NCBI RefSeq assembly: GCF_009709615.1
Contig: NZ_WJYA01000007.1
Coordinates: forward strand, 62,001-126,000
Direction of reading: 5' to 3'
DNA from: Winogradskyella ouciana
GTDB taxonomy: Bacteria > Bacteroidota > Bacteroidia > Flavobacteriales > Flavobacteriaceae
DNA: 64,000 nucleotides
Shown: piece by piece, positions 32,802 to 42,949 of the stretch
How the letters are laid out: the number at the start of each line of letters is the position of its first letter
Numbering within the stretch: the stretch's first letter is position 1
Program-made: the position numbers and the translations under genes
The notes under the pieces: model-generated
Seen by the model: only the letters and a program-made list of their open reading frames with translations
Told to the model about the DNA's origin: nothing
The model's database searches: none

Positions 32802-33671
32802 ATGAGCACCATTCAAGATTTAAAATATAAGTTCAATAGATTCAATGCTTTTGAAAAGATTATTGCAATTAATATAGTCGTTTTCATTATTGGGCAATTG
32901 ATTAAAGTGTTTGCTAGAACAGGCAATTCCTTGTCCTATTTAAGTTTGCCATCAAGCTTTTCTAACTTTTTGTATAAGCCATGGTCTATTATTACTTATG
33001 GCTTTGCTCACTATGATTTTTTTCATATTCTTTTGAACCTTTTGGTACTGTATTTTATATCAAGAATGTTACTGAACCTGTTTCGTCCTAAAATGGCATT
33101 GAACATCTACCTATTGGGAATCATTGTTGGTGGATTGGCGTTTCTTTTTGTTTATAATGTTTTACCTAAAGGATTTATTATAAATGCTCCACCATTGGTA
33201 GGTGCTTCGGCTGGTATAAGTGCTTTACTGATATTTTTGGGAGCTTATATGCCTGAGACAGAAGTTAGACTTGTTTTTTTTAATATAAAACTCAAGTATA
33301 TTGCTATAGCCTTGGTTGCTATGGATGTTTTAGGATTGTTTGGCTGGAACCAAGGCGGAAATGTAGCACATCTTGGTGGCGCTTTGCTAGGCTATTTTTA
33401 TGCGATAAAATTAAAAGAAGGTAAAGACATAGGTTCTGGTTTTGAACGTGCCATGGACACTGTAGCAGGTTGGTTTAAATCCAAATCCAATTTAAAGACC
33501 GTACACAGAAATAAACCAAAAGGGACTTATGCTGGTAAGACTAAAGAAGAGTTTCAAACGTTTAATGAACAGAAGAAAGTAGATTTAATTCTCGATAAAA
33601 TCAGCAAGAGTGGTTATGAGAGCCTTACAGCTGAGGAGAAGGAATTTCTCTTTAAGGCTGGAAAAAAATAA
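32802..33671 (+). CDS. Rhomboid family intramembrane serine protease (2) with cytoplasmic tail
   Basis: 289 residues. FAHYDFFHILLNLLVLYFIS, catalytic serine in VGASAGISALLIFLGAY, histidine in VAHLGGALLGYFYAIK. After the last span a basic tail of about 70 residues ends with the helical segment KISKSGYESLTAEEKEFLFK, the C-terminal domain common in Flavobacteria rhomboids. Tandem with the first rhomboid. Confidence 0.92.
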   Translation: MSTIQDLKYKFNRFNAFEKIIAINIVVFIIGQLIKVFARTGNSLSYLSLPSSFSNFLYKPWSIITYGFAHYDFFHILLNLLVLYFISRMLLNLFRPKMALNIYLLGIIVGGLAFLFVYNVLPKGFIINAPPLVGASAGISALLIFLGAYMPETEVRLVFFNIKLKYIAIALVAMDVLGLFGWNQGGNVAHLGGALLGYFYAIKLKEGKDIGSGFERAMDTVAGWFKSKSNLKTVHRNKPKGTYAGKTKEEFQTFNEQKKVDLILDKISKSGYESLTAEEKEFLFKAGKK

Positions 33672-33719
33672 GCACCTTCTAATCTCAAAATTCCGAAAAT
33701 GGGATAGTTGAAAATTGGT

Positions 33720-34742
33720 ATGAAAAAATTAAAATTCTTTAATAAGATTATGTTTCTTGTCAATTCGTTGGCAGCCTTCTTATTATTGATATCCTACCTC
33801 TTGCCTTATCTGCCTCCTAAAAGTTTTGCAACGCTATCCGTATTGAGTCTTGGTGTGCCTTTGTTGATATTATTGAACATTCTGTTTTTTATCTATTGGG
33901 TGCTTCAGGTAAAAAAGCAGATGCTATTATCATTGGTGGTGTTGATTTTGGGTTGGAGTTATCTCAGCTCTATGTATAAGTTCTCGTCCTCAAAAAAAGT
34001 TGAAAACGAGAACAATATTTCTGTGATGTCTTATAACGTAAGGCTTTTTAATATTTTTGAATGGTTACCAAATAAGACCGTAAAAGCTGATATTACGGAA
34101 CTCATCAAAAAAGAACAGCCAGACATACTTTGTTTACAAGAATATAGAACCAAAGATCCTGTTGAGCTCAATGGTTATTATGGCTATAACACAACGTTCA
34201 ATAATGCTGTTAAACGTGGTCAGGCTTTGTTTTCTAAATTCCCTATTATTAACTCAGGTTCTTTGGAGTTTTCTGGCACGAGCAATAATGTGATATTTGC
34301 TGATATCGTCAAAGCTAAGGATACCATAAGGATTTATAATGTCCATTTACAGTCCTCTGGTGTAAATACTGATGTTGAAATCTTGAAAAAGGAAACTTCG
34401 GGTCAACTTTTTAAGCAAGTAAGTAAAACATTTAAGGCTCAGCAAACCCAAGTAGAACTGTTCTTGAAACATAAATCTAAATGCCCTTACAAAACTATTG
34501 TAACGGGTGATTTCAACAATACGGCCTACTCTTACATCTACAAAGAGATTAAAGGAGATGATTTAGTGGATACGTTTGAAGAAGCTGGTAATGGCTTTGG
34601 AAAAACCTACGACTTTAAATTCTTTCCGCTCAGAATTGATTTTATTCTAGTGGATGAAAGTTTTACGGTCAATGGATTTAAGACTTTTGACAACAAGCTT
34701 TCGGATCATTATCCCATTAAAGCGACAATTGCACTAGATTAA
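33720..34742 (+). CDS. Endonuclease/exonuclease/phosphatase family protein with membrane N-terminus
   Basis: 340 residues from the ATG at 33720 (a TTG at 33708 is open too). Three membrane spans, then an EEP domain: ISVMSYNVRLFNIFEW, DILCLQEYRTKD with the catalytic Glu, VHLQSSG, VTGDFNNTAYSYIY and LSDHYPIKATI. Likely an outward-facing phosphoesterase; substrate unknown. Convergent, with a 9-bp overlap, with the DUF6122 gene. Confidence 0.88.
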   Translation: MKKLKFFNKIMFLVNSLAAFLLLISYLLPYLPPKSFATLSVLSLGVPLLILLNILFFIYWVLQVKKQMLLSLVVLILGWSYLSSMYKFSSSKKVENENNISVMSYNVRLFNIFEWLPNKTVKADITELIKKEQPDILCLQEYRTKDPVELNGYYGYNTTFNNAVKRGQALFSKFPIINSGSLEFSGTSNNVIFADIVKAKDTIRIYNVHLQSSGVNTDVEILKKETSGQLFKQVSKTFKAQQTQVELFLKHKSKCPYKTIVTGDFNNTAYSYIYKEIKGDDLVDTFEEAGNGFGKTYDFKFFPLRIDFILVDESFTVNGFKTFDNKLSDHYPIKATIALD

Positions 34743-35042
34743 AAAACAATCCACACTATCTGAAATAATATGCGCCAATAAACCAATGGCAAAGATGCGT
34801 GTTGGTTTAGGGATTAACAATATGAAGTAAACTGCAATAGCACAGAAGGAGTGGAGTGGGTGAAAATTGATACTGCAACGACTGGAATCGAATATAGGAC
34901 TTGCCAACAAATGATCTAAATCGATGATAAAAGCGGCAAGCATAATAATATAAGCCTTGAGCCAGTTTTTCTTAAAGAAAACCAAGGCAATGACCAATGG
35001 CAATCCGAAATGTAAGCCGTAATGGATTATGAATCTAAACAT
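34734..35042 (-). CDS. DUF6122 family membrane protein
   Basis: 102 residues, mostly hydrophobic. HYGLHFGLPLVIALVFFKKN and AFIIDLDHLLASPIFDSSRC carry conserved His/Asp, and HPLHSF and GLLAHIISDSVDC follow. The pattern of H and D in membrane helices resembles metal-dependent membrane hydrolases of the YdjM/LrgB-neighbour type, but the function is unknown. The tail overlaps the EEP gene. Confidence 0.75.
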   Translation of the reverse strand: MFRFIIHYGLHFGLPLVIALVFFKKNWLKAYIIMLAAFIIDLDHLLASPIFDSSRCSINFHPLHSFCAIAVYFILLIPKPTRIFAIGLLAHIISDSVDCFLI

Positions 35043-35045
35043 AGC

Positions 35046-35657
35046 CTACAGTTTCTGTCGTTTTAAGTATAACTCTGTATTTGGCCCTTCGTTGAAAAGT
35101 AAATCCAAAATACTGAGATTTGGAATAAAGCCATGCTTTTCAGTAAATACTTGTGTGTAAGTTTCCAACGTGTTGACTTTATGGTTTCGCATTACAAGTG
35201 GTCTAAAATCCGTTTTGCCAACTGGCTCTTTTTCATAAGACTTTGTCTTGGAAGTTACCAAATTCATTTGCAAACACTCTAAAAGCATTTCAAAACAGTA
35301 TAAATTTAGGTCTAAAATATAGTCGAATCGTTTTTCGAATAAAGGCATTAGGTCGTCAATATAAAACTCGAAAAAAGGCGACATGCTATAAGCCGACTGC
35401 AAAGATTTTAAATGCAGTTGCTGCCAGTTGTCGTCGTTGGCGATTTTTACATCCTTGTAAAGTTGTCTGTTCTTTTGTGTGTAACTAACAGGAACGGTTA
35501 AAGCCAGTTTTCCGTTTGCACCATAAATCTCAGTACGATTTCTAAAGGACTGCTTTTGGTAATTATCACAAACCTCAAAACATACTGAATTTGAGTTAAC
35601 CATAGCAACAAAATGCGCTATGTTAGGAAAGTACGTTGGATGTATGAGACAATCCAT
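35046..35657 (-). CDS. WbqC family protein
   Basis: 203 residues. It opens LIHPTYFPNIAHFVAMV and has CDNYQKQSFRNRTEIYGANG, then SYTQKNRQLYKDVKIANDDN and HLKSLQSAYSMSPFFEFYID, the WbqC pattern. The family is linked to polysaccharide and lipid modification in other bacteria; the reaction is not known. Adjacent to lepB as usual in Flavobacteria. Confidence 0.9.
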   Translation of the reverse strand: MDCLIHPTYFPNIAHFVAMVNSNSVCFEVCDNYQKQSFRNRTEIYGANGKLALTVPVSYTQKNRQLYKDVKIANDDNWQQLHLKSLQSAYSMSPFFEFYIDDLMPLFEKRFDYILDLNLYCFEMLLECLQMNLVTSKTKSYEKEPVGKTDFRPLVMRNHKVNTLETYTQVFTEKHGFIPNLSILDLLFNEGPNTELYLKRQKL

Positions 35658-35675
35658 AATTACGTTAGAAAAACC

Positions 35676-37292
35676 TTAAGATTTAGCTTTTCTTTTCTTT
35701 CTCCATTTAGTAAATCCATAGATTCCAAAAATAACGACTAAAAATGGTATAAAATAAGAGGTACGCTCACCACTACCACTAACAGTTGTGAAAATACGAT
35801 CCCAACGGAACTTCCAATTTTTAAGACCATCGTTAATGCCGTCTATACTCATCCAAATAAATACAGGCTTACCAAAAATATGATTGTAGGGTACAAATCC
35901 CCAATATCTACTGTCTATAGAGTTATGACGGTTGTCTCCCATCATCCAATAATAATCTTGTTTAAACGTATACGACGTTGCAGGCTGATCATTAATAAAT
36001 ATCTGATTACCTCTAGTCACCACCTTATTACCTTCATATTCGCCAATAGCGCGTTTGTAAAGCGTAATGTTTTCAGTATTTAATTGTATGGTAGCACCTG
36101 CTTTAGGAATCCATAGTGGACCAAAGTGATCAATATTCCATTTGTAATTAGGGTCTCTTGGGAAAATATCTTCTATAGCACCTTCATCTCTGGTAATGCG
36201 CTCTACACTGGCAACATTAGGTTGTACTCTGAGCTTGTTTACGGCTTCATCTGATACAGCAGCTAAATAAAACGTGCCATCATTTGGATTAAATCTAAAA
36301 CCATCATCAATATCTGCTTTGTCTAGCATATTATAAAATAACCGTTCCTCACCTTGTGTACTGATTGGTTTTTTTAAGGTGAGACGATAAGAAAACTGTA
36401 AATGTGATCGTGGTGGCAGTTTATTTTGTTTTCCATTGATAAAAACATAGCCATTCCTCAATTCTAAAGTGTCACCAGGCAACCCAACACAGCGTTTTAC
36501 TAAATTGGTTTTTTTGTCAATAGGCTTGTAGTAATTACGGTCTGGATTAAAATCGTTCATATTCAGCAATGTGTCTGCTGGTTGATTAAAAACGACAATA
36601 TCATTGCGTTCTACATCTTCAAAACCTGGTAACCTAAAATAAGGTAGCTGCAGTTTGTTTTTCCAAGACGAATTACGCTCTTCAAAATTGTCATTGTATA
36701 GGTACGATTTTACACCTAGGACAGGAATAGTATCATGCACCATAGGAGCACCTATAGTGGTCATTGGTACTCTGGGTCCATAATGAATTTTACTTACTAT
36801 TAAAAAATCACCTACTAATAAAGACTTTTCTAAGGACGACGACGGAATAACAAAAGGCTGAAAGAAATACGTATGAACAATGGTCGCTGCAACAATGGCG
36901 AATAGGATAGAGGTAATCCACTCACCAGTTGTGGTCTTGGGTTTAAGCTCCCTATTTTCAATATAGGTAACATCTTCCATATAATTGAGGTAGTACAGAT
37001 AGAACCCAAGTGTAACAATACAGATTAAAGCATCTAGTTTGGTGGTCTTTCCGAACGCTCTTGCGGTTTCTACCCAAGCTGCAGGAATCATTATAAGATT
37101 TACAATAGGTAAAAACATTAAAATTACCCACCACCAAGGGCGAGAAATTATTTTCATAAGTATTACTGCATTGTAAACCGGCACGAAGGCTTCCCAAGCT
37201 TGTCGCCCAGCTTTAAGGTAGAGTTTCCATGTGCCTAAGCCATGTATAATTTGTAATATCAGTAAAAAGATAAACCACTGTGTCCAGCTCAT
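35676..37292 (-). CDS. lepB: Signal peptidase I
   Basis: 538 residues, the long Bacteroidetes form with an N-terminal membrane domain (DUF5684-like, FVPVYNAVILMKIISRPWWW). Catalytic Ser in VIPSSSLEKSLLVGDFLIV, Lys in NLVKRCVGLPGDTLELRNG, and the GDNRHNSIDSRYWGFVP signature. A large insert separates the two catalytic regions. Cleaves Sec signal peptides at the membrane. Confidence 0.95.
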   Translation of the reverse strand: MSWTQWFIFLLILQIIHGLGTWKLYLKAGRQAWEAFVPVYNAVILMKIISRPWWWVILMFLPIVNLIMIPAAWVETARAFGKTTKLDALICIVTLGFYLYYLNYMEDVTYIENRELKPKTTTGEWITSILFAIVAATIVHTYFFQPFVIPSSSLEKSLLVGDFLIVSKIHYGPRVPMTTIGAPMVHDTIPVLGVKSYLYNDNFEERNSSWKNKLQLPYFRLPGFEDVERNDIVVFNQPADTLLNMNDFNPDRNYYKPIDKKTNLVKRCVGLPGDTLELRNGYVFINGKQNKLPPRSHLQFSYRLTLKKPISTQGEERLFYNMLDKADIDDGFRFNPNDGTFYLAAVSDEAVNKLRVQPNVASVERITRDEGAIEDIFPRDPNYKWNIDHFGPLWIPKAGATIQLNTENITLYKRAIGEYEGNKVVTRGNQIFINDQPATSYTFKQDYYWMMGDNRHNSIDSRYWGFVPYNHIFGKPVFIWMSIDGINDGLKNWKFRWDRIFTTVSGSGERTSYFIPFLVVIFGIYGFTKWRKKRKAKS

Positions 37293-37307
37293 AATTTTTT
37301 AAATGAT

Positions 37308-37325
37308 AATTGTCTATTGACAATT
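37308..37325. repeat. Short palindrome upstream of lepB
   Basis: AATTGTC and GACAATT separated by TATT. It fills the gap between the four-helix-bundle gene and lepB. Could be a transcription end signal or a small interspersed repeat. Confidence 0.4.
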
Positions 37326-37327
37326 GA

Positions 37328-37684
37328 TTAATTTCTTAGGTTCAAATTTGCAGTTTTTCTTGATGATATAAAAATCCTTGTAAGTTCATCTGCTTCATTT
37401 AACAAAGATTTACAACTCTCTGAAGGTAAAAGATTTTCATCAATAATAAACACTAACCAAAAATGACTTTCATCTATCTCTTCGATGACAATACTTATTT
37501 TGGAAATAAAACTTCGCTTTGATTGTGCAATGCATGTCGCTCTGTAATTAGCGGCTACTGATGTTGCACATCTGATTAATTGTTTTTTAATATGATTTGA
37601 TAAATAATCGTTTGGTAATTGAGACACCAGCTTTATAATTTGGTGCGCGAATGTCTTTGTCCGATCTTTTAGGTCATTATTCAT
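37328..37684 (-). CDS. Four-helix-bundle protein (23S rRNA intervening-sequence type)
   Basis: 118 residues. KTKTFAHQII-like start (DRTKTFAHQIIKLVSQLP), IKKQLIRCATSVAANYRATC, and IVIEEIDESHFWLVFIIDEN fit the family named from 23S rRNA intervening-sequence proteins. No catalytic site. It separates dapB from lepB, which are adjacent in the housekeeping run, so it looks like a single-gene insertion. Confidence 0.85.
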   Translation of the reverse strand: MNNDLKDRTKTFAHQIIKLVSQLPNDYLSNHIKKQLIRCATSVAANYRATCIAQSKRSFISKISIVIEEIDESHFWLVFIIDENLLPSESCKSLLNEADELTRIFISSRKTANLNLRN

Positions 37685-37697
37685 TATTCAATCTACA

Positions 37698-38402
37698 TTA
37701 GACATTGATTTGCAACACATCTCGCATGGTATATACACCTTTTTTATCCTTAATCCATTCTGCCGCAACAACAGCTCCCAATGCAAAACCTTGCCTGCTG
37801 TGTGCTGTATGCTTAATGCTTATGGAATCGATTTCAGAATTATAAGTCACCTCATGTGTGCCAGGTACTTCAGGAATACGTTTGGCATCAATATGGATTT
37901 CATCAGAATTTGGCTGGTCTAATGTCCATTTTTTATAATCAGTATTCTCAATAATTTGCTCTGCTAACGTGATGGCCGTTCCGCTTGGTGCGTCTAATTT
38001 TTTGGTATGGTGAATTTCTTCCATCTTAACCGAATAACCATCTACCGTTGCCATGAGTTCACTCAGCTTTTTATTGATTTCAAAAAAGATATTCACTCCC
38101 AAACTAAAGTTTGAGGCGTATAAAAATGTTCCGTTTTTAGCATTGCAATAATCTATAACCTCATGGTACTGTTCCAACCATCCAGTAGTACCTGAAATTA
38201 CTGGAACTCCAGCATCCAAAGCTTTCTTTATATTGGAAACCGCAGCAGTCGGAATACTAAAATCTATGGCAACATCGGTGTTGGTAAAATCAAACTCATC
38301 GTTAGCATTGGAAATTTTTAGTGAAATAGTATGCTTACGCTTCAAAGCAATTGCTTCAATGCTTTTTCCCATTCTGCCATAACCGAGTAAAGCTATATTC
38401 AT
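37698..38402 (-). CDS. dapB: 4-hydroxy-tetrahydrodipicolinate reductase
   Basis: 234 residues. NADPH motif LGYGRMGKSIEAIA, VPVISGTTGWLEQYHE, and substrate site EEIHHTKKLDAPSGTAIT. Lysine and peptidoglycan precursor pathway. It follows the DUF5683 gene by 4 bp. Confidence 0.95.
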   Translation of the reverse strand: MNIALLGYGRMGKSIEAIALKRKHTISLKISNANDEFDFTNTDVAIDFSIPTAAVSNIKKALDAGVPVISGTTGWLEQYHEVIDYCNAKNGTFLYASNFSLGVNIFFEINKKLSELMATVDGYSVKMEEIHHTKKLDAPSGTAITLAEQIIENTDYKKWTLDQPNSDEIHIDAKRIPEVPGTHEVTYNSEIDSISIKHTAHSRQGFALGAVVAAEWIKDKKGVYTMRDVLQINV

Positions 38403-38406
38403 GCGT

Positions 38407-39015
38407 TTAGAATTTGAAATTGAGTGTCAGTCCTAAATCTGAAGAATTCTCCCATTGGTTGTATTGATAATGCGGACTTAAACTCAGATTTTCATCGACA
38501 TTAAACTGCAGTAAATGTGCATCCACATTGGCATCAATAATATTTAAGGCGTATAGTCCTATGGTTACCAATAGAGACACTTCTTTATTTCTTCTAAATT
38601 GTTGTTGAGCACGAATTAAACCGTCGTTAGAAATCAATGGATTGCCATCGGCATCAGAAAACTCATCATCCGTAAAGCCAGCCAATCGTCTTTTATAAGC
38701 ATCTCGGTAACGGTCAAACTGTTTGTCATTTCTGATGTAGAAATAAACACCTGTACCAATCGCTCCCCAAACTATTGGGATTTTCCAATATTTCTTGTTG
38801 TAAAATTGACCAGCACCAGGCAATATAGCAGAGTAGAATGCCGCTTTAGATGGTCTTAAGGGATCAATCTCTGACTTTTCAAAAGATTGTTCTTCGATAA
38901 CCACTAAGTCCTTATCCACCACAATGCTCGTGCTGTCCTTGTCTTTTTCCTGGGCAAAAGAGATCATTGCCGAAAACAAACAAAGTATCAGAAAATATGG
39001 TGACTTATTTATCAC
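38407..39015 (-). CDS. DUF5683 family membrane protein
   Basis: 202 residues. Signal peptide (FLILCLFSAMISFAQ), then RPSKAAFYSAILPGAGQFYN and KKYWKIPIVWGAIGTGVYFY, the DUF5683 core, and DRYRDAYKRRLAGF. Function unknown. Its start overlaps the parB end by 11 bp; the parAB-DUF5683-dapB-lepB order is a conserved Flavobacteria run. Confidence 0.85.
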   Translation of the reverse strand: MINKSPYFLILCLFSAMISFAQEKDKDSTSIVVDKDLVVIEEQSFEKSEIDPLRPSKAAFYSAILPGAGQFYNKKYWKIPIVWGAIGTGVYFYIRNDKQFDRYRDAYKRRLAGFTDDEFSDADGNPLISNDGLIRAQQQFRRNKEVSLLVTIGLYALNIIDANVDAHLLQFNVDENLSLSPHYQYNQWENSSDLGLTLNFKF

Positions 39016-39907
39016 GCTTTACTAATTTTTGAATTCTGTTGAAATCTTCTTCAGAATGAAACGGAATCACAATCTTTCCACCACCATTTTTAGAGACTTT
39101 CACATCGATTTTATGGCCAAAATATTCTGAAAAATCCTTAGCTCCTTTTTTGATGTACTTCGGAGTCTCAGTAGTTTCAAAAGTTGATTTTTTATCGTCT
39201 TCGGAGTTTAGATTTTTAACCAATTGCTCTGTAGCCCTAACGGAAAGTTTATTGGAAATGATCTTTTCGTATACCTCGAGTTGGTCTATTTGACTTTCAA
39301 TATTTACCATGGCTCTACCATGTCCCATAGAGATAAAACCATCGCGCATTCCGGTTTGTATGATTGGGTCTAGCTTAAGTAAACGCAGATAATTTGCAAT
39401 GGTAGAACGCTTTTTACCAACACGCTCGCTCATTTGCTCTTGAGTCAAATTGATTTCGTCAATTAAACGTTGATACGACAACGCGATTTCTATTGGGTCT
39501 AAATCCTGACGTTGAATGTTCTCCACCAAAGCCATCTCCAAAGACTCTTGGTCATTGGCGATTCTTATGTATGCAGGTATGGTCTCGAGTCCAATTAATT
39601 TCGACGCTCTAAAACGACGCTCACCAGAAACCAACTGGTACTTGTTAAACGCTAGCTTTCTAACCGTTATAGGTTGAATAACACCAAGCTCTCTAATTGA
39701 CGATGCCAACTCGCGTAACGACTCTTCGTTAAAGTTGGTTCTTGGTTGAAACGGATTCACCTCAATACTTTCAATATCGAGCTCAACAATATTACCAACC
39801 ACTTTGTCGGCATTTTTGTCTTCCGCAGATTTTATGTCATTTTCAGGATCTTTCAACAAAGCTGAAAGTCCTCTTCCTAATGCCTGTTTTTTCGTTGCCT
39901 TCGCCAT
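39005..39907 (-). CDS. parB: ParB family chromosome-partitioning protein
   Basis: 300 residues. Short N-terminal KQALGRGLSALL (ParA contact), IEVNPFQPRTNFNEESLREL, CTP-site GERRFRASKLIGLETIPAYI, and the helix-turn-helix SERVGKKRSTIANYLRLLKL, then a basic C-terminal dimerisation part. Its ATG shares one base with the parA stop. I saw no parS-like palindrome in the immediate surroundings. Confidence 0.93.
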   Translation of the reverse strand: MAKATKKQALGRGLSALLKDPENDIKSAEDKNADKVVGNIVELDIESIEVNPFQPRTNFNEESLRELASSIRELGVIQPITVRKLAFNKYQLVSGERRFRASKLIGLETIPAYIRIANDQESLEMALVENIQRQDLDPIEIALSYQRLIDEINLTQEQMSERVGKKRSTIANYLRLLKLDPIIQTGMRDGFISMGHGRAMVNIESQIDQLEVYEKIISNKLSVRATEQLVKNLNSEDDKKSTFETTETPKYIKKGAKDFSEYFGHKIDVKVSKNGGGKIVIPFHSEEDFNRIQKLVKRDK

Positions 39908-40674
39908 TATAATTCATTTTTCTTTATAAGCTCTTTGGCTAAGCTTAAATAATTTGCCGCTCCTTTACTGCTTACGTCATAATTAATAATGCTTTCGCCA
40001 TAGCTTGGAGCTTCACCTAAACGTACGTTACGCTGAATAATGGTATCAAATACCATATCGCTAAAGTGCTTCTGTACTTCTTCAACCACTTGGTTAGATA
40101 GGCGCAAACGCGAATCAAACATCGTAAGCAAAAGACCTTCTATGTCTAACGCTTCATTATGTATTTTTTGTACACTTTTAATAGTATTTAACAATTTGCC
40201 TAAACCTTCGAGCGCAAAATACTCGCACTGAATAGGGATAATCACTGCATCTGAAGCCGTTAAGGCATTCAAGGTTAACAGTCCCAATGATGGAGCACAG
40301 TCAATTAATATATAATCGTATTCAGATTTTAATTCTGAAATGGCTTTCTTCAGCATGTATTCACGGTCGTCCTTATCAACGAGTTCAATCTCAATCGCGA
40401 CAAGGTCTATATGTGCCGGAATCACATCCACATTTGGTGCATTAGAAGCCACAATGGCTTCCTTTGCTGATTTGGTATGCTCTAATACTTGATAGGAGCC
40501 AATTTCTACAGCATCAACGTCAATACCTAAGCCAGAACTGGCATTGGCTTGAGGATCTGCATCTATAAGTAGGACTTTCTTCTCTAGTGCGCCCAGAGAA
40601 GCCGCTAAATTTACAGAGGTTGTTGTTTTACCAACACCGCCTTTTTGATTAGCAATTGCAATGATTTTACCCAT
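39907..40674 (-). CDS. parA: ParA family ATPase
   Basis: 255 residues. Deviant Walker A IANQKGGVGKTTTSVNLAAS, LIDADPQANASSGLGI, and LIDCAPSLGLLTLNAL. Chromosomal type, since it is followed by parB in the conserved run and is not near a replication gene. Promoter-proximal in this operon. Confidence 0.95.
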   Translation of the reverse strand: MGKIIAIANQKGGVGKTTTSVNLAASLGALEKKVLLIDADPQANASSGLGIDVDAVEIGSYQVLEHTKSAKEAIVASNAPNVDVIPAHIDLVAIEIELVDKDDREYMLKKAISELKSEYDYILIDCAPSLGLLTLNALTASDAVIIPIQCEYFALEGLGKLLNTIKSVQKIHNEALDIEGLLLTMFDSRLRLSNQVVEEVQKHFSDMVFDTIIQRNVRLGEAPSYGESIINYDVSSKGAANYLSLAKELIKKNEL

Positions 40675-40770
40675 TAAATGATTTGGTTTATTAAGGGTTT
40701 AAAAATACGATTATTTACGAGTTTAGGAAATTGAAGTTGTTAACAGTTTGTTACCGCTCATTTAGGGTTA

Positions 40771-42897
40771 CTAGTCAATCAAAATCTCTAAAATCTGAAT
40801 CGCTGCATCACTGATTTTAGTGCCAGGTCCAAAAACGGCTACTGCACCAGCATCAAACAAATATTGGTAATCTTGTTTTGGAATCACACCACCAACAATC
40901 ACCATAATATCGTCTCTTCCGTAAGCTTTTAGTTCTTCTATAACCTGAGGTACTAAAGTTTTATGTCCAGCGGCTAAAGAGGATACACCCAAAATATGTA
41001 CGTCATTTTCAACGGCTTGTTTGGCCGCTTCCTTTGGTGTTTGAAATAAAGGTCCAATGTCAACATCAAAACCAACATCCGCATAGCCTGTAGCGACGAC
41101 TTTTGCACCTCTATCATGCCCATCTTGCCCCATTTTGGCAATCATAATACGTGGTCTGCGACCATCTTGTTCTGCGAACTGATCTGCTAACTCCCTTGCG
41201 CGTTTAAAACTGCTATCGTCTTTTATTTCTTTGCTGTACACTCCGCTAAATGATTTTATTTGTGCCTTGTATCGCCCGAATTCAGCTTCCAAGGCATCAC
41301 TGATTTCACCTAAAGTTGCTCTTTTTCTGGCCGCATCTACTGCTAAAGCTAGTAAATTATCTTGACCTGTTTTAGCGGCTTCGGTCAATTTTGCCAAAGC
41401 TTTCTCGACATCTTTGTTATTTCGAGTGGATTTGATACGGTTTAAGCGTTCTATCTGTTGGTTGCGAACGGTTTGGTTGTCGACTTCCAAAGTTTGTATT
41501 GGGTCTTCTTGGTCTAAACGATATTTGTTAACACCTACTATAATATCTTGACCCGAATCGATACGTGCTTGTTTTCTTGCAGCAGCTTCTTCAATTCGTA
41601 ATTTCGGAATGCCAGCTTCAATGGCTTTGGTCATACCACCTAATTCTTCAACCTCCTGAATTAAATCCCAGGCTTTATGTGCAATATCATGGGTTAATTT
41701 TTCGACATAATAACTGCCAGCCCATGGGTCAACCGTTTTGGTGATATGGGTTTCTTGTTGTAAATAGATTTGCGTGTTTCGTGCTATTCGTGCTGAAAAG
41801 TCCGTAGGTAGCGCTATTGCTTCGTCCAAAGCATTGGTATGTAAACTCTGCGTACCACCGAAAGCCGCAGCAGCAGCTTCAATACAGGTTCTTGCTACAT
41901 TATTAAAGGGATCTTGCTCTGTTAAACTCCAGCCAGAGGTTTGGCAATGGGTTCTTAAGGCTAAAGATTTTGGATTTTTAGGGTTGAACTGTTTCACCAA
42001 TTTTGCCCAAAGCATACGAGCTGCACGCATTTTGGCGATCTCCATAAAGTGATTCATCCCAATGGCCCAAAAGAATGATAGGCGAGGAGCAAAGGTGTCG
42101 ATATCCATTCCGGCTTCCAGCCCTTTTCTAATGTATTCCAAACCATCGGCTAAAGTGTATGCCAACTCTATATCGCAAGTGGCACCAGCTTCTTGCATGT
42201 GGTAACCCGAAATACTGATACTGTTGAATTTCGGCATATTCTGACTCGTGTACTCAAAGATGTCAGAAATAATTTTCATGGACGGAGTAGGTGGGTAGAT
42301 ATACGTATTCCGCACCATAAACTCTTTTAGAATATCATTCTGAATAGTGCCAGCCAATTGCTCAGGTTTTACGCCTTGTTCTTCTGCAGCCACGATATAA
42401 AACGCCATAATGGGCAGAACCGCTCCATTCATGGTCATGGATACCGACATTTTATCCAAAGGAATTTGATCGAAAAGAATTTTCATATCCTCAACCGAAT
42501 CTATAGCAACTCCGGCTTTACCTACATCACCAACGACGCGTTCGTGGTCTGAATCGTAACCTCTATGCGTTGCAAGATCAAAGGCTACGGAAAGTCCTTT
42601 TTGTCCAGCAGCTAAATTACGTCTGTAAAAGGCGTTGCTTTCCTCTGCTGTTGAAAAACCAGCATACTGCCTAATCGTCCATGGTCTGCGTACGTACATT
42701 GTTGAGTAAGGACCGCGAAGATTGGGTGCAATACCTGCAACAAAATCCAAATGTTCTAAATCTTCAATATCATCTTTTGAATAGGTCGATTTTAAATTAA
42801 TATCTTCAGCTGTGATATATTCTTTTTTATCATCGTGTGGCTCATAACCCGAAGGTTTTGAATTAAGTTTTATATGTTGAAGATTTCTTCTTGACAT
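40771..42897 (-). CDS. mutB: Methylmalonyl-CoA mutase, large (catalytic) subunit
   Basis: 708 residues. Barrel start [20 protein letters not shown], and the C-terminal cobalamin domain with [20 protein letters not shown], where the His is the lower cobalt ligand, then [14 protein letters not shown]. It interconverts methylmalonyl-CoA and succinyl-CoA with adenosylcobalamin. The small subunit gene lies upstream on the same strand. Confidence 0.96.
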   Translation of the reverse strand: MSRRNLQHIKLNSKPSGYEPHDDKKEYITAEDINLKSTYSKDDIEDLEHLDFVAGIAPNLRGPYSTMYVRRPWTIRQYAGFSTAEESNAFYRRNLAAGQKGLSVAFDLATHRGYDSDHERVVGDVGKAGVAIDSVEDMKILFDQIPLDKMSVSMTMNGAVLPIMAFYIVAAEEQGVKPEQLAGTIQNDILKEFMVRNTYIYPPTPSMKIISDIFEYTSQNMPKFNSISISGYHMQEAGATCDIELAYTLADGLEYIRKGLEAGMDIDTFAPRLSFFWAIGMNHFMEIAKMRAARMLWAKLVKQFNPKNPKSLALRTHCQTSGWSLTEQDPFNNVARTCIEAAAAAFGGTQSLHTNALDEAIALPTDFSARIARNTQIYLQQETHITKTVDPWAGSYYVEKLTHDIAHKAWDLIQEVEELGGMTKAIEAGIPKLRIEEAAARKQARIDSGQDIIVGVNKYRLDQEDPIQTLEVDNQTVRNQQIERLNRIKSTRNNKDVEKALAKLTEAAKTGQDNLLALAVDAARKRATLGEISDALEAEFGRYKAQIKSFSGVYSKEIKDDSSFKRARELADQFAEQDGRRPRIMIAKMGQDGHDRGAKVVATGYADVGFDVDIGPLFQTPKEAAKQAVENDVHILGVSSLAAGHKTLVPQVIEELKAYGRDDIMVIVGGVIPKQDYQYLFDAGAVAVFGPGTKISDAAIQILEILID

Positions 42898-42949
42898 TTT
42901 ATACGTTTTTGAATGAAAAACAAACTATAGATTTTATCTATACTTAGTT

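Noticed and set aside
39000..40770. parS centromere near parAB
   Set aside because: I looked for a TGTTTCACGTGAAACA-like palindrome around the genes and saw none.
42900..42949. Cobalamin riboswitch ahead of the mutase genes
   Set aside because: The gap between the two mutase genes and the region upstream of mutA, which overlaps the ftsB-like gene, are too short to hold one.
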